From: Acidobacteriota bacterium
Lineage (GTDB): Bacteria; Acidobacteriota; Thermoanaerobaculia; Multivoradales; J023
Direction: 5' to 3'
NCBI GenBank assembly: GCA_029263315.1
Contig: JAJCXR010000055.1
Coordinates: 60,195-124,194, forward strand
DNA: 64,000 bases
Below, piece by piece: positions 1 to 8,480 of the stretch; position 1 is the first letter of the stretch, and each line of letters begins with the position of its first letter. Made by a program: the position numbers and the translations under genes. The notes below the pieces were generated by a model. It was not told the origin of the DNA. It searched no databases and worked only from the letters and a program-made list of their open reading frames with translations.

Positions 1-2
1 TG

Positions 3-728
3 GTCGTTTGGTCCGATGAAGAGGGGGCCTTTGAAGTGCTGGGACTTTCGCCGGGCCCCATCGAGATCCGGGCTTCAGATCGCACTGCCGAGTCTGACTG
101 GTCAAGTATCGACATTGTTGAGGACCAGCCCGCGCTTGTCGAGCTCGAGTTGGCCGAGCGTCTTACCTTGCGTGGTCGAGTTGTGCATCGAGACCACCCG
201 GTTGTTGGAGCCAAAATTCTCGTGCTCTTGGACGGGAACCTGTCGACCTCAGCGGCGACGGGAGGATCGGGAGAATTTCGCTTCAAGTTGCCGAGCTATG
301 CCCGTTCGGGCGATTTGATCGTGGACCCGGGTAGCAGTGGAGGCATCGTGCTCGCATCATTCCGTGTCGAGTCCGAGAATGACGCTGATATGTTGATCTC
401 TCTACCGTCGGGTAGCGGCCAGCTCATCATGGGAATCGATCCCAGTATTCCACCATCGCCTTCGGTCCGCTCTTTGGCCGACCTTGTAGCCGAGGGGATG
501 CTCTTCTACAACGGAGCCGGTGTGTCTATCCGGCAGCTTCTGGACTTCTTTCCGCCGAACGGCAGGCTATTCGATGGTGGAATACCTTTGCCGCGGGTTG
601 CGGAGGGACAGTGGCTGTTTTGCCCGATTTCCACCACGGAGAAAAAGAAAGACTGCCAATATTTCCAAGTCTACAGCGGCTCGTCAGAGCTGATCTCGGC
701 TAGTGAGGGCAGTTTCGAGAGCCGATAG
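3..728 (+). CDS. C-terminal part of a carboxypeptidase-regulatory-like repeat protein (5' end outside window)
   Basis: The frame is open from base 3 with no convincing start, so this is the tail of a longer gene. The first visible residues (SDEEGAFEVLGLSPG, then IRASD) have the pattern of the last strands of a carboxypeptidase regulatory-like (CarboxypepD_reg) beta-sandwich. A second such module follows (LRGRVVHRDHPVVGAKILV, then GEFRFKLP). The last 90 residues, around VAEGMLFYNGAGVSIRQLLD, are not assigned. Such modules are usually found in secreted or surface proteins, but the N-terminus that would show this is missing. The stop is TAG at 726-728. Function is unknown; the domain call is from pattern only. 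Confidence 0.6.
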   Translation, partial: VVWSDEEGAFEVLGLSPGPIEIRASDRTAESDWSSIDIVEDQPALVELELAERLTLRGRVVHRDHPVVGAKILVLLDGNLSTSAATGGSGEFRFKLPSYARSGDLIVDPGSSGGIVLASFRVESENDADMLISLPSGSGQLIMGIDPSIPPSPSVRSLADLVAEGMLFYNGAGVSIRQLLDFFPPNGRLFDGGIPLPRVAEGQWLFCPISTTEKKKDCQYFQVYSGSSELISASEGSFESR

Positions 729-1036
729 GGTCGGCCGGTCCCCGGCAAGCGCACTGCCAGCGGAGTGCTTGGTCCTCTGAACGGCGAGGCGGGCAGGGGC
801 AATAACGCGCTCGCCAGGATGCCGATCTCGATCCGTTGCCCTGAGCACGATACAGCGGGATCATCGGCATTTCCGATGGCGACAACTTTTCAGCGACGGT
901 GACATCGCTTGGGGACTGCAGTTCTCGTACCTGTATTGGCAACATCGGCGGTTGCAGAGTAGAGAGGAATCCGTGAGCTGAAGCCCCGCACTGTGAAGCG
1001 AACACGGTCTGCGGGTAGAATGGCCGCAGAGGTCCA
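729..1036. other. Intergenic stretch without a recognised gene
   Basis: These 308 bases lie between the repeat-protein tail and the ATPase gene. A bulged hairpin (CAAGCGCACT with AGTGCTTG) sits about 20-45 bases after the stop and could end the upstream transcript, but it has no T-run. No coding frame with family resemblance was seen. An AGAGG at 1028-1032 is the likely ribosome site of the ATPase. Confidence 0.4.
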
Positions 1037-2020
1037 ATGCGCATGATTGAAGAAATCCGTCTCGAAAACTATGGCCCGTTTCGTCAGGCAGGCCTACGAT
1101 TAGGTCAACTGACTGTCTTGGTGGGGCCGAATGCGTCGGGCAAGAGCACTCTCCTAGAAGCCCTTCACTGTTTGGCCGAGCAAAGCCCAGGTCAACCAGG
1201 ATGGATTCTGAAGGGACGAAATAGGAGCGCGTCTCCAAACGAAACTACGCATGTCGATGTATTTTCAGAGGGCCGTAAGGTGGGTGGAGCAGCTTTTGAT
1301 CCTCAATTCCGCCTTGACCCATTCGAGAATGAAGACTCTGTTGCCGACGGCTCCAGGTTCCAGAGCACGTTTCTTCGCCTCGATCCAGGGAGACTAAGGG
1401 AGGCCTCCTACATCCCCTCGGCCTCACCTGAGATGAAGGAAGATGGCTACGGCCTGGCAACCGCCTTGGCCGGCATGAAGCTTGCCGATAGCGGTGACTT
1501 CGAGACAGTCAGCGACCACCTGCGCAGAATCGTGCCTACCTTCGAAAAGCTGAAGATCCAGAGGGCCAAAGTGAGGGACTCGGAAGCCTTTGGCGAAGAG
1601 CTGGTTTTCGACATGAAAAACGGTCCGGGTTTGGCGCCTGGCCAAGTAAGCGATGGGACGCTTTTGACCCTAGGTATTCTGACGTGCCTGCGGCAGCGCC
1701 TGGCGGCTCGCCGGCAGGACCAGGATTTCATCTGTTTGATCGACGAGCTTGAGCGTAGTCTCCACCCCAGGGCGTTGGGCGAGCTCATCGGGCACCTTCG
1801 CCAGCTGGCGGAAGACACTGATACGCAGATACTTGCTACCAGCCATTCACCATATCTCTTGGACTCCCTGAAAGCCGATGAAGTACGCCTCACCGGATTT
1901 CTCGAGGACGGTACCGCGACTATACGCGAGCTGTCTGAGCATCCCGAGTTCGAGCGCTGGAAAGATGAGATGACCCCCGGAGAGTTTTGGAGCATGGTCG
2001 GCGAGGAGTGGGTGGCTTGA
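1037..2020 (+). CDS. AAA family ATPase (AAA_21/OLD-like, SMC-type)
   Basis: This is a 327-residue P-loop ATPase of the AAA_21/AAA_15 group related to OLD nuclease ATPases. Visible motifs are Walker A GPNASGKST at about 30-38, an ABC-type signature SDGTL at 205-209, Walker B LIDELE at 234-239 followed by SLHP, and the switch TSHSP at 268-272. The N-terminus IEEIRLENYGPF is the usual first strand of this family. It has no nuclease domain of its own. The next gene starts inside its stop codon and supplies a TOPRIM-like protein, so the two probably act as one complex. Such ATPase/TOPRIM pairs are often anti-phage systems (established for OLD and Gabija-like families; inferred here). The start could also be ATG 1043, but 1037 has better spacing from AGAGG. 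Confidence 0.8.
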   Translation: MRMIEEIRLENYGPFRQAGLRLGQLTVLVGPNASGKSTLLEALHCLAEQSPGQPGWILKGRNRSASPNETTHVDVFSEGRKVGGAAFDPQFRLDPFENEDSVADGSRFQSTFLRLDPGRLREASYIPSASPEMKEDGYGLATALAGMKLADSGDFETVSDHLRRIVPTFEKLKIQRAKVRDSEAFGEELVFDMKNGPGLAPGQVSDGTLLTLGILTCLRQRLAARRQDQDFICLIDELERSLHPRALGELIGHLRQLAEDTDTQILATSHSPYLLDSLKADEVRLTGFLEDGTATIRELSEHPEFERWKDEMTPGEFWSMVGEEWVA

Positions 2021-2742
2021 CGACAGGTGCAGCGTTTCGTTTTGGAATCGTGGCGGAAGCCGAGGCGGATGCGGTGGTCGCCACGGACTTGGCGGGGCGT
2101 GTTTTGGGGGCCGAGGTGCTTTGGTTTCAACAAGCCGCTTATGTCAGCTGGCAAGGGCTGCATGCCGGCGATTCATTCCTACCCTGGCGCCGGGTCAAAG
2201 AAGAAGCGCAGCAGCGTCGAGTCGTGCGGCACGGGAAGTTTCGTGCTAGTCCGGGAATGTTCGACGAGCGGCGAGCCAGGCTCGCCATGCGTTTATTCCT
2301 CACCCTGGGGACACCGCCAGATGGTGTGATCTTGGTCCGTGACACGGATGCCAAGGGGGAGAGGAAAGAAATCCTAGAGCGGTTTCGTGACGAGGGGTTC
2401 AGCGCCTTTCCAGTGGTCTTGGCATTGCCCCATCCGAAATTGGAATGTTGGATTATTGCAGGCTTCGAGGCACGGGACTCATCAGAAGAGACGGCGCTGA
2501 AGGAAGCGCGCCAGAGATTGGGGTTCGACCCTCGCCAGCATGCCGACCGGCTGTCGGCAGAGGGCAAGAAAGGGAAAAAGAACGCCAAGATCGTCCTCGA
2601 TAGCCTGGCAATGGCATGGGACCGTCGCTGTGCCTGTTGGCTGGAAACAGATCTAGAAATTCTGAGCTCTCGGGGCGCAAGGACGGGTCTGAAGGCCTAC
2701 TTCGAAGATCTTCGTGAGCGTCTCCTGCCCCTGTTCTTTTGA
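2017..2742 (+). CDS. TOPRIM-like DUF4276-type partner of the ATPase
   Basis: The product is about 241 residues from TTG 2017, which overlaps the ATPase stop (TTGA) and sits 8-12 bases after GAGGAG near 2003-2008; GTG 2008 and TTG 1987 are alternatives. Three acidic patches in TOPRIM order are visible: FGIVAEAEAD near residue 9, VILVRDTDAKG near 104 with the DxD pair, and HPKLECWI near 139, which resembles the E-x-W segment of DUF4276 proteins. It is probably the metal-binding, possibly nucleolytic, half of a two-gene OLD-like system. Family membership is my inference from motif order. The gene converges on the chaperone gene with only 4 bases between stops. Confidence 0.55.
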   Translation: MTTGAAFRFGIVAEAEADAVVATDLAGRVLGAEVLWFQQAAYVSWQGLHAGDSFLPWRRVKEEAQQRRVVRHGKFRASPGMFDERRARLAMRLFLTLGTPPDGVILVRDTDAKGERKEILERFRDEGFSAFPVVLALPHPKLECWIIAGFEARDSSEETALKEARQRLGFDPRQHADRLSAEGKKGKKNAKIVLDSLAMAWDRRCACWLETDLEILSSRGARTGLKAYFEDLRERLLPLFF

Positions 2743-2746
2743 GCCA

Positions 2747-3607
2747 CTACCGCCGCTCCGCCGCCAGCTCCGCCAACAAACGCGCACTGGCGGCGGACCG
2801 CTCAGTCCACTGGCCGGCGAGATGGGCCGGCGCCAGGTCGAGCTTGGGATGCCGCAGCGACCACGCTTCGGCCTCGCTCGCCAACCAGCCGAGGATGCCG
2901 GCGGCGTCTTGCATGAGCAAACCCTTGAGGACAAATTTGCGCTCCGCCAGGCGGACACCGAGATCGAGCTGCCGGGCGGCGTGACGCAGGTCGTCGCGGA
3001 CGATGAGCAGACCACTGCGCAGGGGGGCGAGCAGGGAGTCGAGGAAGGCTTCGAGACCTTCGAGCCGGGGATCGGCGATGCCCGGCGCCCGTTGCATGAA
3101 GGTCGGTTCCTCCTGGGGCATGGGTAGAGCGGCGACTTCGGCCCGCAGGGTCTCCTGCAACAGCGCCCCCCAGCGTTGATAGAAGGAGGGGGCGAGGTCG
3201 TCGAGACGCGATAGCCACGGGGGAAGCCAAGTCAGCAGGTGCTCGTGCAAGAAGGTGGAGCGCAAGAGCCGCCAGCGCTCCTGCTGCGCTGCTGGCGCAT
3301 TCTGTTGCAGCTCTTCCAACTGCGCCAGATAGGTCAGCATGATGGTCAGGTGGTCGCACTCCAAGGGCGGCTCGAGCTCGAGAATGCGCCAGAATCCAGC
3401 GATACGATCCCGCGCCTCTCCCCCCAGCATGCCCTCCTCGCTGAGATACACCGAGGCATAGGGGTAGAGTTGAAACTGGAACAGATCGGTGTGCTCGATG
3501 GCCGACGGCAACGGCCCCAGATCGACGAGATCCGCCAAGGCCTGTAGCGGGCCCGAGGCCTGGGACGGTGGCTCCAGGAGAGCCCCGAGGGTGCGCAAGA
3601 GCTCCAC
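2747..3607 (-). CDS. TorD/DmsD-type molybdoenzyme maturation chaperone
   Basis: This 286-residue helical protein resembles the TorD/DmsD/NarJ chaperones that bind the apo-catalytic subunit and hold it until molybdopterin is inserted. The segments YPYASVYLSEEGMLGG (near residue 48), DHLTIMLTYLAQL and FLHEHLLTWLPPWLSRL follow the order typical of the family. It has no signal peptide, as expected for a cytoplasmic chaperone. It starts with GTG 19 bases after the stop of the molybdoenzyme catalytic gene and is the last gene of that operon. No strong ribosome site is visible, so translation may be coupled. Its presence supports cofactor loading of the adjacent enzyme. Confidence 0.8.
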   Translation of the reverse strand: MELLRTLGALLEPPSQASGPLQALADLVDLGPLPSAIEHTDLFQFQLYPYASVYLSEEGMLGGEARDRIAGFWRILELEPPLECDHLTIMLTYLAQLEELQQNAPAAQQERWRLLRSTFLHEHLLTWLPPWLSRLDDLAPSFYQRWGALLQETLRAEVAALPMPQEEPTFMQRAPGIADPRLEGLEAFLDSLLAPLRSGLLIVRDDLRHAARQLDLGVRLAERKFVLKGLLMQDAAGILGWLASEAEAWSLRHPKLDLAPAHLAGQWTERSAASARLLAELAAERR

Positions 3608-3626
3608 GGTGATGGGTGGCGCCGAT

Positions 3627-6548
3627 CTAGCCCTGTTCGGGCTCTTCGGGAAGTGCGAAGGCTTGGCGACTGGGCCGTAGTGGGCGGATCAACCAGTGGG
3701 GGCGGCGGGTGCCATCCGGCGAGTGTTGGCGGGCGGAGCGGGTTTTGGTCATCCACTGGGCAAAAACTTGTCGCGAGCGCTCGGTGTCGACGGCGATGTC
3801 GCCGTAGCTGTCGCCGGGCTCGGCCCGCCGCACGTGGACCGCCTGATGCCAACAATGCATGCCCGAGATGGGGTCGGGGTGGACGGAGAAGGTCAGGTTC
3901 TGGTGCACGCCGACATCGGTCCACCAGATGCGCTGGGTGTCAGGGTCTTCAGACTTCCAGGGACGCACCCCTTGTTGACGCCGCAACTGCCAGCGATCCC
4001 CCTGTTGATCCAGACCGACGGTGGCCATCAGCTGGCGCTGGCCGTTCTGGTGATCGTCCCCCGCCAGGCGCCAGCGACCCATGTGGTGGCTACAGGCGAC
4101 GACCCCCGGACGGATGCCCTCCGTCACCCAGGCTTTGACCACGAAATGACCGATCTCCGTCTCCACCCGCACCAGATCGCCGGTCTTCACGGCCAACGGC
4201 GCAGCATCTTGCGGATGCAGCCACAGAGGATTGGTGTGGGCGATCTCGTCCAGCCACTTGGCATTGGCGCTGCGGGTATGGATCTGCACCGGCAAACGGA
4301 AGGTGGAGATCAGGACTTTCTGATCGTCGGCCATGTGCTCGGGATGCACATGGCTCTTGATGTAGGTTGGGATCGCCAGCTCGGGCCAGCCCCAGGCGGC
4401 CAAGGTGGGGGAAAAGAACTCGAGGCGGCCACTGGGGGTCGGGAAACCCCGCAAAATCTCATCATCCACCCGCACACCGGCCGGTCGTCGGCCGTCGGCA
4501 TCGCCGTCCGGGGCACCGGTGGGGGCGAGATTCGGCGACGGCGGCTTGGGCGCTCGGGTAAAGACGCGGCCGTGATCCGTCTCGGCGATGTCGTCCAGCT
4601 CGTCGGCGGGCACCGGCTGCTCGTAGACCGGTCCGATGTTGCTGGCCACCTCAAAAGCGCCGAAACGGCGCATGTAAGCTAGGGGAGTCAGTCCTTCCGC
4701 CGCCGCCTTCTCCGGCAGGCCGGGGACGGAATTCTCAAAGATGAAGCCATAGTACTCGTCGAGCCCTAGACGCTCGCCGGGGCGCTGCTTGGACTCGGCG
4801 AAGGGGCGGATGCCCAAGGAGCCGTCGGGGTCAATGCGCCAAGTCAGCTCGAGCCATAGCTCGTTTTCTTCCCACACCTCGCCCGGATTGACTTGCCGGG
4901 TGTCCGTCACCGTTGTCCCTTGGCGTTCCTTGACGGCCCGTAACACCGGTTGGCGAAAGCCAATCCACTGACCGTCGTGCGTCTCGTAGGAATGGATATC
5001 GTGACGTTCTGCCGAGTGCCCCATGGGCAACACGTAGTCGGCGAAGTAGGCGGTTTCGTTCCAGGTGGGGGTGAGGGCGATATGCATGCCGACTTTTTGG
5101 GCGTCGCGGAGCATCTCGATCCACGAAAAGCCGTCCGGGTTGGTCCACACCGGGTTATAGACCCGTGTGAAGTAAACATCGAGCCGCTTCTTTGAATCCC
5201 GCATCAAGTGGGGCAAGAGGAACGACAGCTCATAGTTCGAGAGGGGAAACTCCTGCGGCCAGCTGAGGTCGTTCCACACCTTGGGATGCTGCGGCAGGTG
5301 GATGGGTTTGGCGACAAATTTGTTCCAGGCGTTGGGGTACGTTCCGCCCTCCGTGGCCACCGCGCCGAGCAAGCAGTTGAGGAAGAAGAGGCAGCGGGCC
5401 ACTTGCCAGCCCCCTTCGTTACCGGCTCCGGCGCTGCGCCAGTTGTGGCTGGCCAGACGGGTGCCGGCGCTGGCCACGGCGTGGGCCACCTGTTCCAAGG
5501 TGGCCGCGTCGACCCCCGATTCGGCGGCGGCGAAATCGAAGGTATAGGGCTCGTAGACGGCTTCCAAAAGGCGCTCGAAGCTGTCGAAGGAAGGCTCGAC
5601 CCCGGGATGCTCCGTCTCCAGCCAATCCTGCCAATTCCACCATCGGCGGACGAAATCACGATGGTAGTAGCGCTTGCGGATCAAGTAGCTGGCGATGGCC
5701 AAACAAATGGCGGCTTCGGAGCCCGGCTGTGGAGCTAGCCAGAAGTCGGCGTGGGTGGCGGTGTTGGAGAGGCGGCTGTCGAGCACGATGAGCTTGGCGC
5801 CGCGCTGTTTGGCTTCGAGGATACGCTGCGCGTGGGGATTGAAGTAGTGGCCCGTTTCCAGGTGAGAGCTGATCAGGAAGATGACCCGCGCTTTGGCGTA
5901 GTCGGGGCTTGGACGGTCGATGCCGCACCAGAATTGATAGCCGGCCCGGGCCCCCGCAGAGCAGATGTTGGTGTGCGAGTTGTGGCCGTCGACTCCCCAG
6001 TTGGCCAGCACCCGTTCAGTGAAGCCATCTTCGCCGGGCCGTCCGACGTGGTACATGATCTCGTTGTGCCGTTTTTCCACCAGAGCTTTGCGGATGCGCT
6101 GCGCCATGTCGTCGAGGGCTTCGTCCCAGGAAACCCGCGCCCACTTGCCTTCGCCCCGTGCTCCAACCCGTTTCAAGGGATAGAGGATGCGATCCGGGTC
6201 GGTGATCTGGTTGAGGGTGGCGGGGCCCTTGGCGCAATTGCGACCGCGGGATCCGGGATGCTCGGGATTGCCTTCCAGCTTCTTGATCTGGCCGCTGTCC
6301 TGATCGATATAGGCCAGCAGGCCGCAGGCGGACTCGCAATTGAAACAGGTGGTGGGCACCAGGGAATAGCGTCGTTCCACCCGTCGTGGCCACGCCTTGG
6401 CGTCGAGCTCGGTCCAGTCGTCCCAGCGCTCTTTGGGTGGGAAGGCCGCGAGATGGATTCGGCTGGCGCCCGGATAGAAGGTTTCGCCACGGGCCTCGGT
6501 CTCGGCCCGTGCAGCGCTGACGCGTCGATTGAGATCTTGGATGCTCAT
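3627..6548 (-). CDS. Molybdopterin-dependent oxidoreductase catalytic subunit (CISM family, SoeA/PsrA-like)
   Basis: The 973-residue protein is the catalytic subunit of a complex iron-sulfur molybdoenzyme. A [4Fe-4S] motif is visible at C68-x2-C71-x3-C75 and C105 (in GRNCAKG). NICSAGARAG at about 194-203 places Cys196 where the molybdenum ligand is expected. C-terminal segments such as HTRSANAKWL belong to the molydopterin dinucleotide-binding domain. There is no Tat signal: the start at 6548 is chosen because GGGAG lies 6 bases upstream, and the longer reading from 6674 adds no twin-arginine leader. The enzyme therefore probably faces the cytoplasm, as in sulfite dehydrogenase SoeABC. Substrate is not certain; sulfite, polysulfide or another sulfur or arsenic oxyanion are possible. 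Confidence 0.85.
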   Translation of the reverse strand: MSIQDLNRRVSAARAETEARGETFYPGASRIHLAAFPPKERWDDWTELDAKAWPRRVERRYSLVPTTCFNCESACGLLAYIDQDSGQIKKLEGNPEHPGSRGRNCAKGPATLNQITDPDRILYPLKRVGARGEGKWARVSWDEALDDMAQRIRKALVEKRHNEIMYHVGRPGEDGFTERVLANWGVDGHNSHTNICSAGARAGYQFWCGIDRPSPDYAKARVIFLISSHLETGHYFNPHAQRILEAKQRGAKLIVLDSRLSNTATHADFWLAPQPGSEAAICLAIASYLIRKRYYHRDFVRRWWNWQDWLETEHPGVEPSFDSFERLLEAVYEPYTFDFAAAESGVDAATLEQVAHAVASAGTRLASHNWRSAGAGNEGGWQVARCLFFLNCLLGAVATEGGTYPNAWNKFVAKPIHLPQHPKVWNDLSWPQEFPLSNYELSFLLPHLMRDSKKRLDVYFTRVYNPVWTNPDGFSWIEMLRDAQKVGMHIALTPTWNETAYFADYVLPMGHSAERHDIHSYETHDGQWIGFRQPVLRAVKERQGTTVTDTRQVNPGEVWEENELWLELTWRIDPDGSLGIRPFAESKQRPGERLGLDEYYGFIFENSVPGLPEKAAAEGLTPLAYMRRFGAFEVASNIGPVYEQPVPADELDDIAETDHGRVFTRAPKPPSPNLAPTGAPDGDADGRRPAGVRVDDEILRGFPTPSGRLEFFSPTLAAWGWPELAIPTYIKSHVHPEHMADDQKVLISTFRLPVQIHTRSANAKWLDEIAHTNPLWLHPQDAAPLAVKTGDLVRVETEIGHFVVKAWVTEGIRPGVVACSHHMGRWRLAGDDHQNGQRQLMATVGLDQQGDRWQLRRQQGVRPWKSEDPDTQRIWWTDVGVHQNLTFSVHPDPISGMHCWHQAVHVRRAEPGDSYGDIAVDTERSRQVFAQWMTKTRSARQHSPDGTRRPHWLIRPLRPSRQAFALPEEPEQG

Positions 6549-6633
6549 CGTGCTCCCGGGATGGCGGATGGGGACGTGGGTTCGGCGACCTGCCGTCGCC
6601 GATTCAAGGGGGCCCGGCGGGCGGTGGGCGAGC

Positions 6634-8184
6634 TCATGCCAAGGGTACGCTCTGGCCCGCTTGCACATAGGCATGCTCGAAGGCCAACAAGCCTACCAAG
6701 GCAACGGGCGCCACGGCGGCGCCGAGCCAGGGGGCCAGCACCGCGACGCTGCTCAAGGCGATGCCCCAGCGGAACGGCAGGCGGTAACGGCCGCTGGTCA
6801 TTTCATGGGCTGCCAAATGGGCGTGGGCGGTGACGTGGGCCAAGGTGCTCTCGCCCCACACCAGCAGCACATGCAATAGGCTGGCACCGGCCAGAACCCA
6901 GAGCAGGGCCGTGGTGGCGGTCGGCTGTTGTACGACGGCGACGGGGAGCAGGCTGGCGGCACCGGCCAGCAGGGTTTGCACAAACAAATGGGGCGGTAGC
7001 AGCGGGCTCTGCCACAGGTCGCGGGCCTTGGCTTGGGCGAAGAGGTAGGCGGTGTAGACGGCGGTCAAGGTGGCCAGAGGCAGGCCCGGAATCATCAACG
7101 GGCCATGGGCACCGTCGATGCCCAGTAGGGTGGCGCCGAGATGGACCACCAAGACCACGCTGTAGCCGGCGATGATGAAGGCTCCCCGCACCAACCAGCT
7201 CTGCCATTGGGGACGGGTGAAGATGAAATAGAAGCGTTTGGGCTGTTCGAGATCCCAGATTAGCAAGCCGCCGGTGATGGCTAGAAAGATCAGGGCGACC
7301 ACCGGAGCTGCCCATTGCCAAAGCCAGCTCTCGCTCGGCAGATTACCGCTGAGCACCAACAGCAAGGGCACCAAGTAGGCGCCTGCGGCAATGCCTTTGG
7401 TGAGCGTGTAGAGACTGACCCGCCAGTCCCAAGGGATCTTGTGGGCCACGTCATAGGACAGCACGGCGGCGGCGGAGGAGTTGCCATGGTTCCTGGGCTC
7501 GATACCCTCCGGGTAACCGGAAACTACGAAGTCCGCGCCCTGCTGTTGCTCACTCCACATGAAGAGGCCGCCACCGGGTCGCTGGGCCGCCAAGGGATCG
7601 AGGGTGGCCTGGTGAGCACCGCGGTAGAAGAGCTTGGGCTGTGTCTCTTTCTCGGGACGGCGCACCGCCACGGGCTCACGATGCACCATTTGGGAAACCC
7701 GTGAGGACGGATCGTTGAGATCTCCCACCATGATCGCTTGGGTCGGGCAGACCACCGCACAGGCCGGCTCCAAGCCGACATCGAGGCGATGGGCGCAGAA
7801 GTTGCACTTCTCAGCCGTGTGGTCCTCGGGATTGATGAAGATGGCGTCGTACGGACAGGCGGCGATGCAGGCCTTGCAGCCAATGCAGGCGTCCTTGTCG
7901 AAGTCGACAATGCCGTCCTCGCGCCGATACATGGCCGAGGTGGGGCAGGCAACGGTGCACGGGGCGTCGTCACATTGGTTGCAGCGGGTCACCTGAAAGG
8001 CTCGGCGGGCTTGGGGAAAGCTGCCGATATCCACCGATTTGACGTAGGTCCGGGTGACGGACAGCGGTACGTCATTCTCTGATTTGCAGGCGGTGGTACA
8101 GGCATGACAGCCGATACAGCTCTCATGGTCGATGACCTTGGCCCACTTGACGGGCAGACCTTGGTCAAGGCTCGCGTTCAGCAT
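6634..8184 (-). CDS. Fused four-cluster ferredoxin (NrfC/DmsB-like) and NrfD/PsrC membrane subunit
   Basis: This 516-residue fusion joins the electron-transfer and membrane-anchor subunits of a molybdoenzyme. Residues 1-150 carry four [4Fe-4S] cysteine sets: C23/26/29/33, C68/71/76/80, C100/103/106/110 and C127/130/142/146. From about 240 onward there are some eight hydrophobic helices beginning with the NrfD-type stretch IPWDWRVSLYTLTKG. The protein would pass electrons between quinone in the membrane and the catalytic subunit. It starts at ATG 8184 with GGAGG 6 bases upstream and is the first gene of the operon, 85 bases before the catalytic gene. In most characterised systems these are two separate proteins. 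It has no signal peptide, consistent with a cytoplasmic ferredoxin part. Confidence 0.85.
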   Translation of the reverse strand: MLNASLDQGLPVKWAKVIDHESCIGCHACTTACKSENDVPLSVTRTYVKSVDIGSFPQARRAFQVTRCNQCDDAPCTVACPTSAMYRREDGIVDFDKDACIGCKACIAACPYDAIFINPEDHTAEKCNFCAHRLDVGLEPACAVVCPTQAIMVGDLNDPSSRVSQMVHREPVAVRRPEKETQPKLFYRGAHQATLDPLAAQRPGGGLFMWSEQQQGADFVVSGYPEGIEPRNHGNSSAAAVLSYDVAHKIPWDWRVSLYTLTKGIAAGAYLVPLLLVLSGNLPSESWLWQWAAPVVALIFLAITGGLLIWDLEQPKRFYFIFTRPQWQSWLVRGAFIIAGYSVVLVVHLGATLLGIDGAHGPLMIPGLPLATLTAVYTAYLFAQAKARDLWQSPLLPPHLFVQTLLAGAASLLPVAVVQQPTATTALLWVLAGASLLHVLLVWGESTLAHVTAHAHLAAHEMTSGRYRLPFRWGIALSSVAVLAPWLGAAVAPVALVGLLAFEHAYVQAGQSVPLA

Positions 8185-8214
8185 GCTTCCTCCAAGTTGT
8201 CTCAGACGGTCCCC

Positions 8215-8220
8215 ATCTTA
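8215..8220 (-). promoter_or_regulatory. Possible -10 box of the molybdoenzyme operon
   Basis: Read on the minus strand the bases are TAAGAT, 30 bases upstream of the ribosome site. No matching -35 is present at the usual distance. With a start site near 8208, the proximal palindrome at 8244-8258 would be centred near -43, a position used by activators. This is inference from spacing only. Confidence 0.3.
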
Positions 8221-8243
8221 CCCTGCCGAGGGCCCCCACGACA

Positions 8244-8281
8244 GTTGCATCTTGCAACCCAAGGCTGTTGCATCTTGCAAC
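8244..8281. promoter_or_regulatory. Twin 15-bp palindromes, putative operator of the molybdoenzyme operon
   Basis: The palindrome GTTGCATCTTGCAAC (6-bp arms, 3-bp centre) occurs exactly twice, at 8244-8258 and 8267-8281, with 23 bases from centre to centre, about two helix turns. It lies 60-97 bases upstream of the fused ferredoxin/NrfD start and about 105 bases upstream of the opposite hpnR promoter candidate. The arrangement is typical of a dimeric regulator binding on one face of the DNA. I cannot assign the regulator, and none is encoded in the window. Confidence 0.6.
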
Positions 8282-8362
8282 CCTCCTAGGCCACCGATCC
8301 CAAGGCGAAACCGGCCGTCTTTTGGCCGGCCATCAAGGTTCCCGGGAGGCCGACCGTGGCCC

Positions 8363-8392
8363 TTCTGATGGAATAAGCGACAGTGCTACAAT
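8363..8392 (+). promoter_or_regulatory. Possible extended -10 promoter of hpnR
   Basis: TACAAT at 8387-8392 is preceded by TGC, giving an extended -10 element. A weak -35 (TTCTGA, 8363-8368) lies 18 bases upstream. The hpnR start is 89 bases downstream. Only the -10 is convincing. Confidence 0.4.
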
Positions 8393-8480
8393 CAAGATAG
8401 GACCCTAAAAAGTGCTGTGATCGGTAGGTGCCATGCCATTGGGCTCGACGATCGCGCCATCCGGTGAAAGAGGAGAACGC

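Noticed and set aside
729..1036. Small minus-strand open frames as genes
   Set aside because: They are Arg- and Ser-rich, lack ribosome sites and family patterns, and run into the ATPase gene antisense.
5751..6833. 360-codon open frame antisense to the molybdoenzyme genes
   Set aside because: It covers conserved cysteine motifs of the real genes on the other strand and has no motif of its own.
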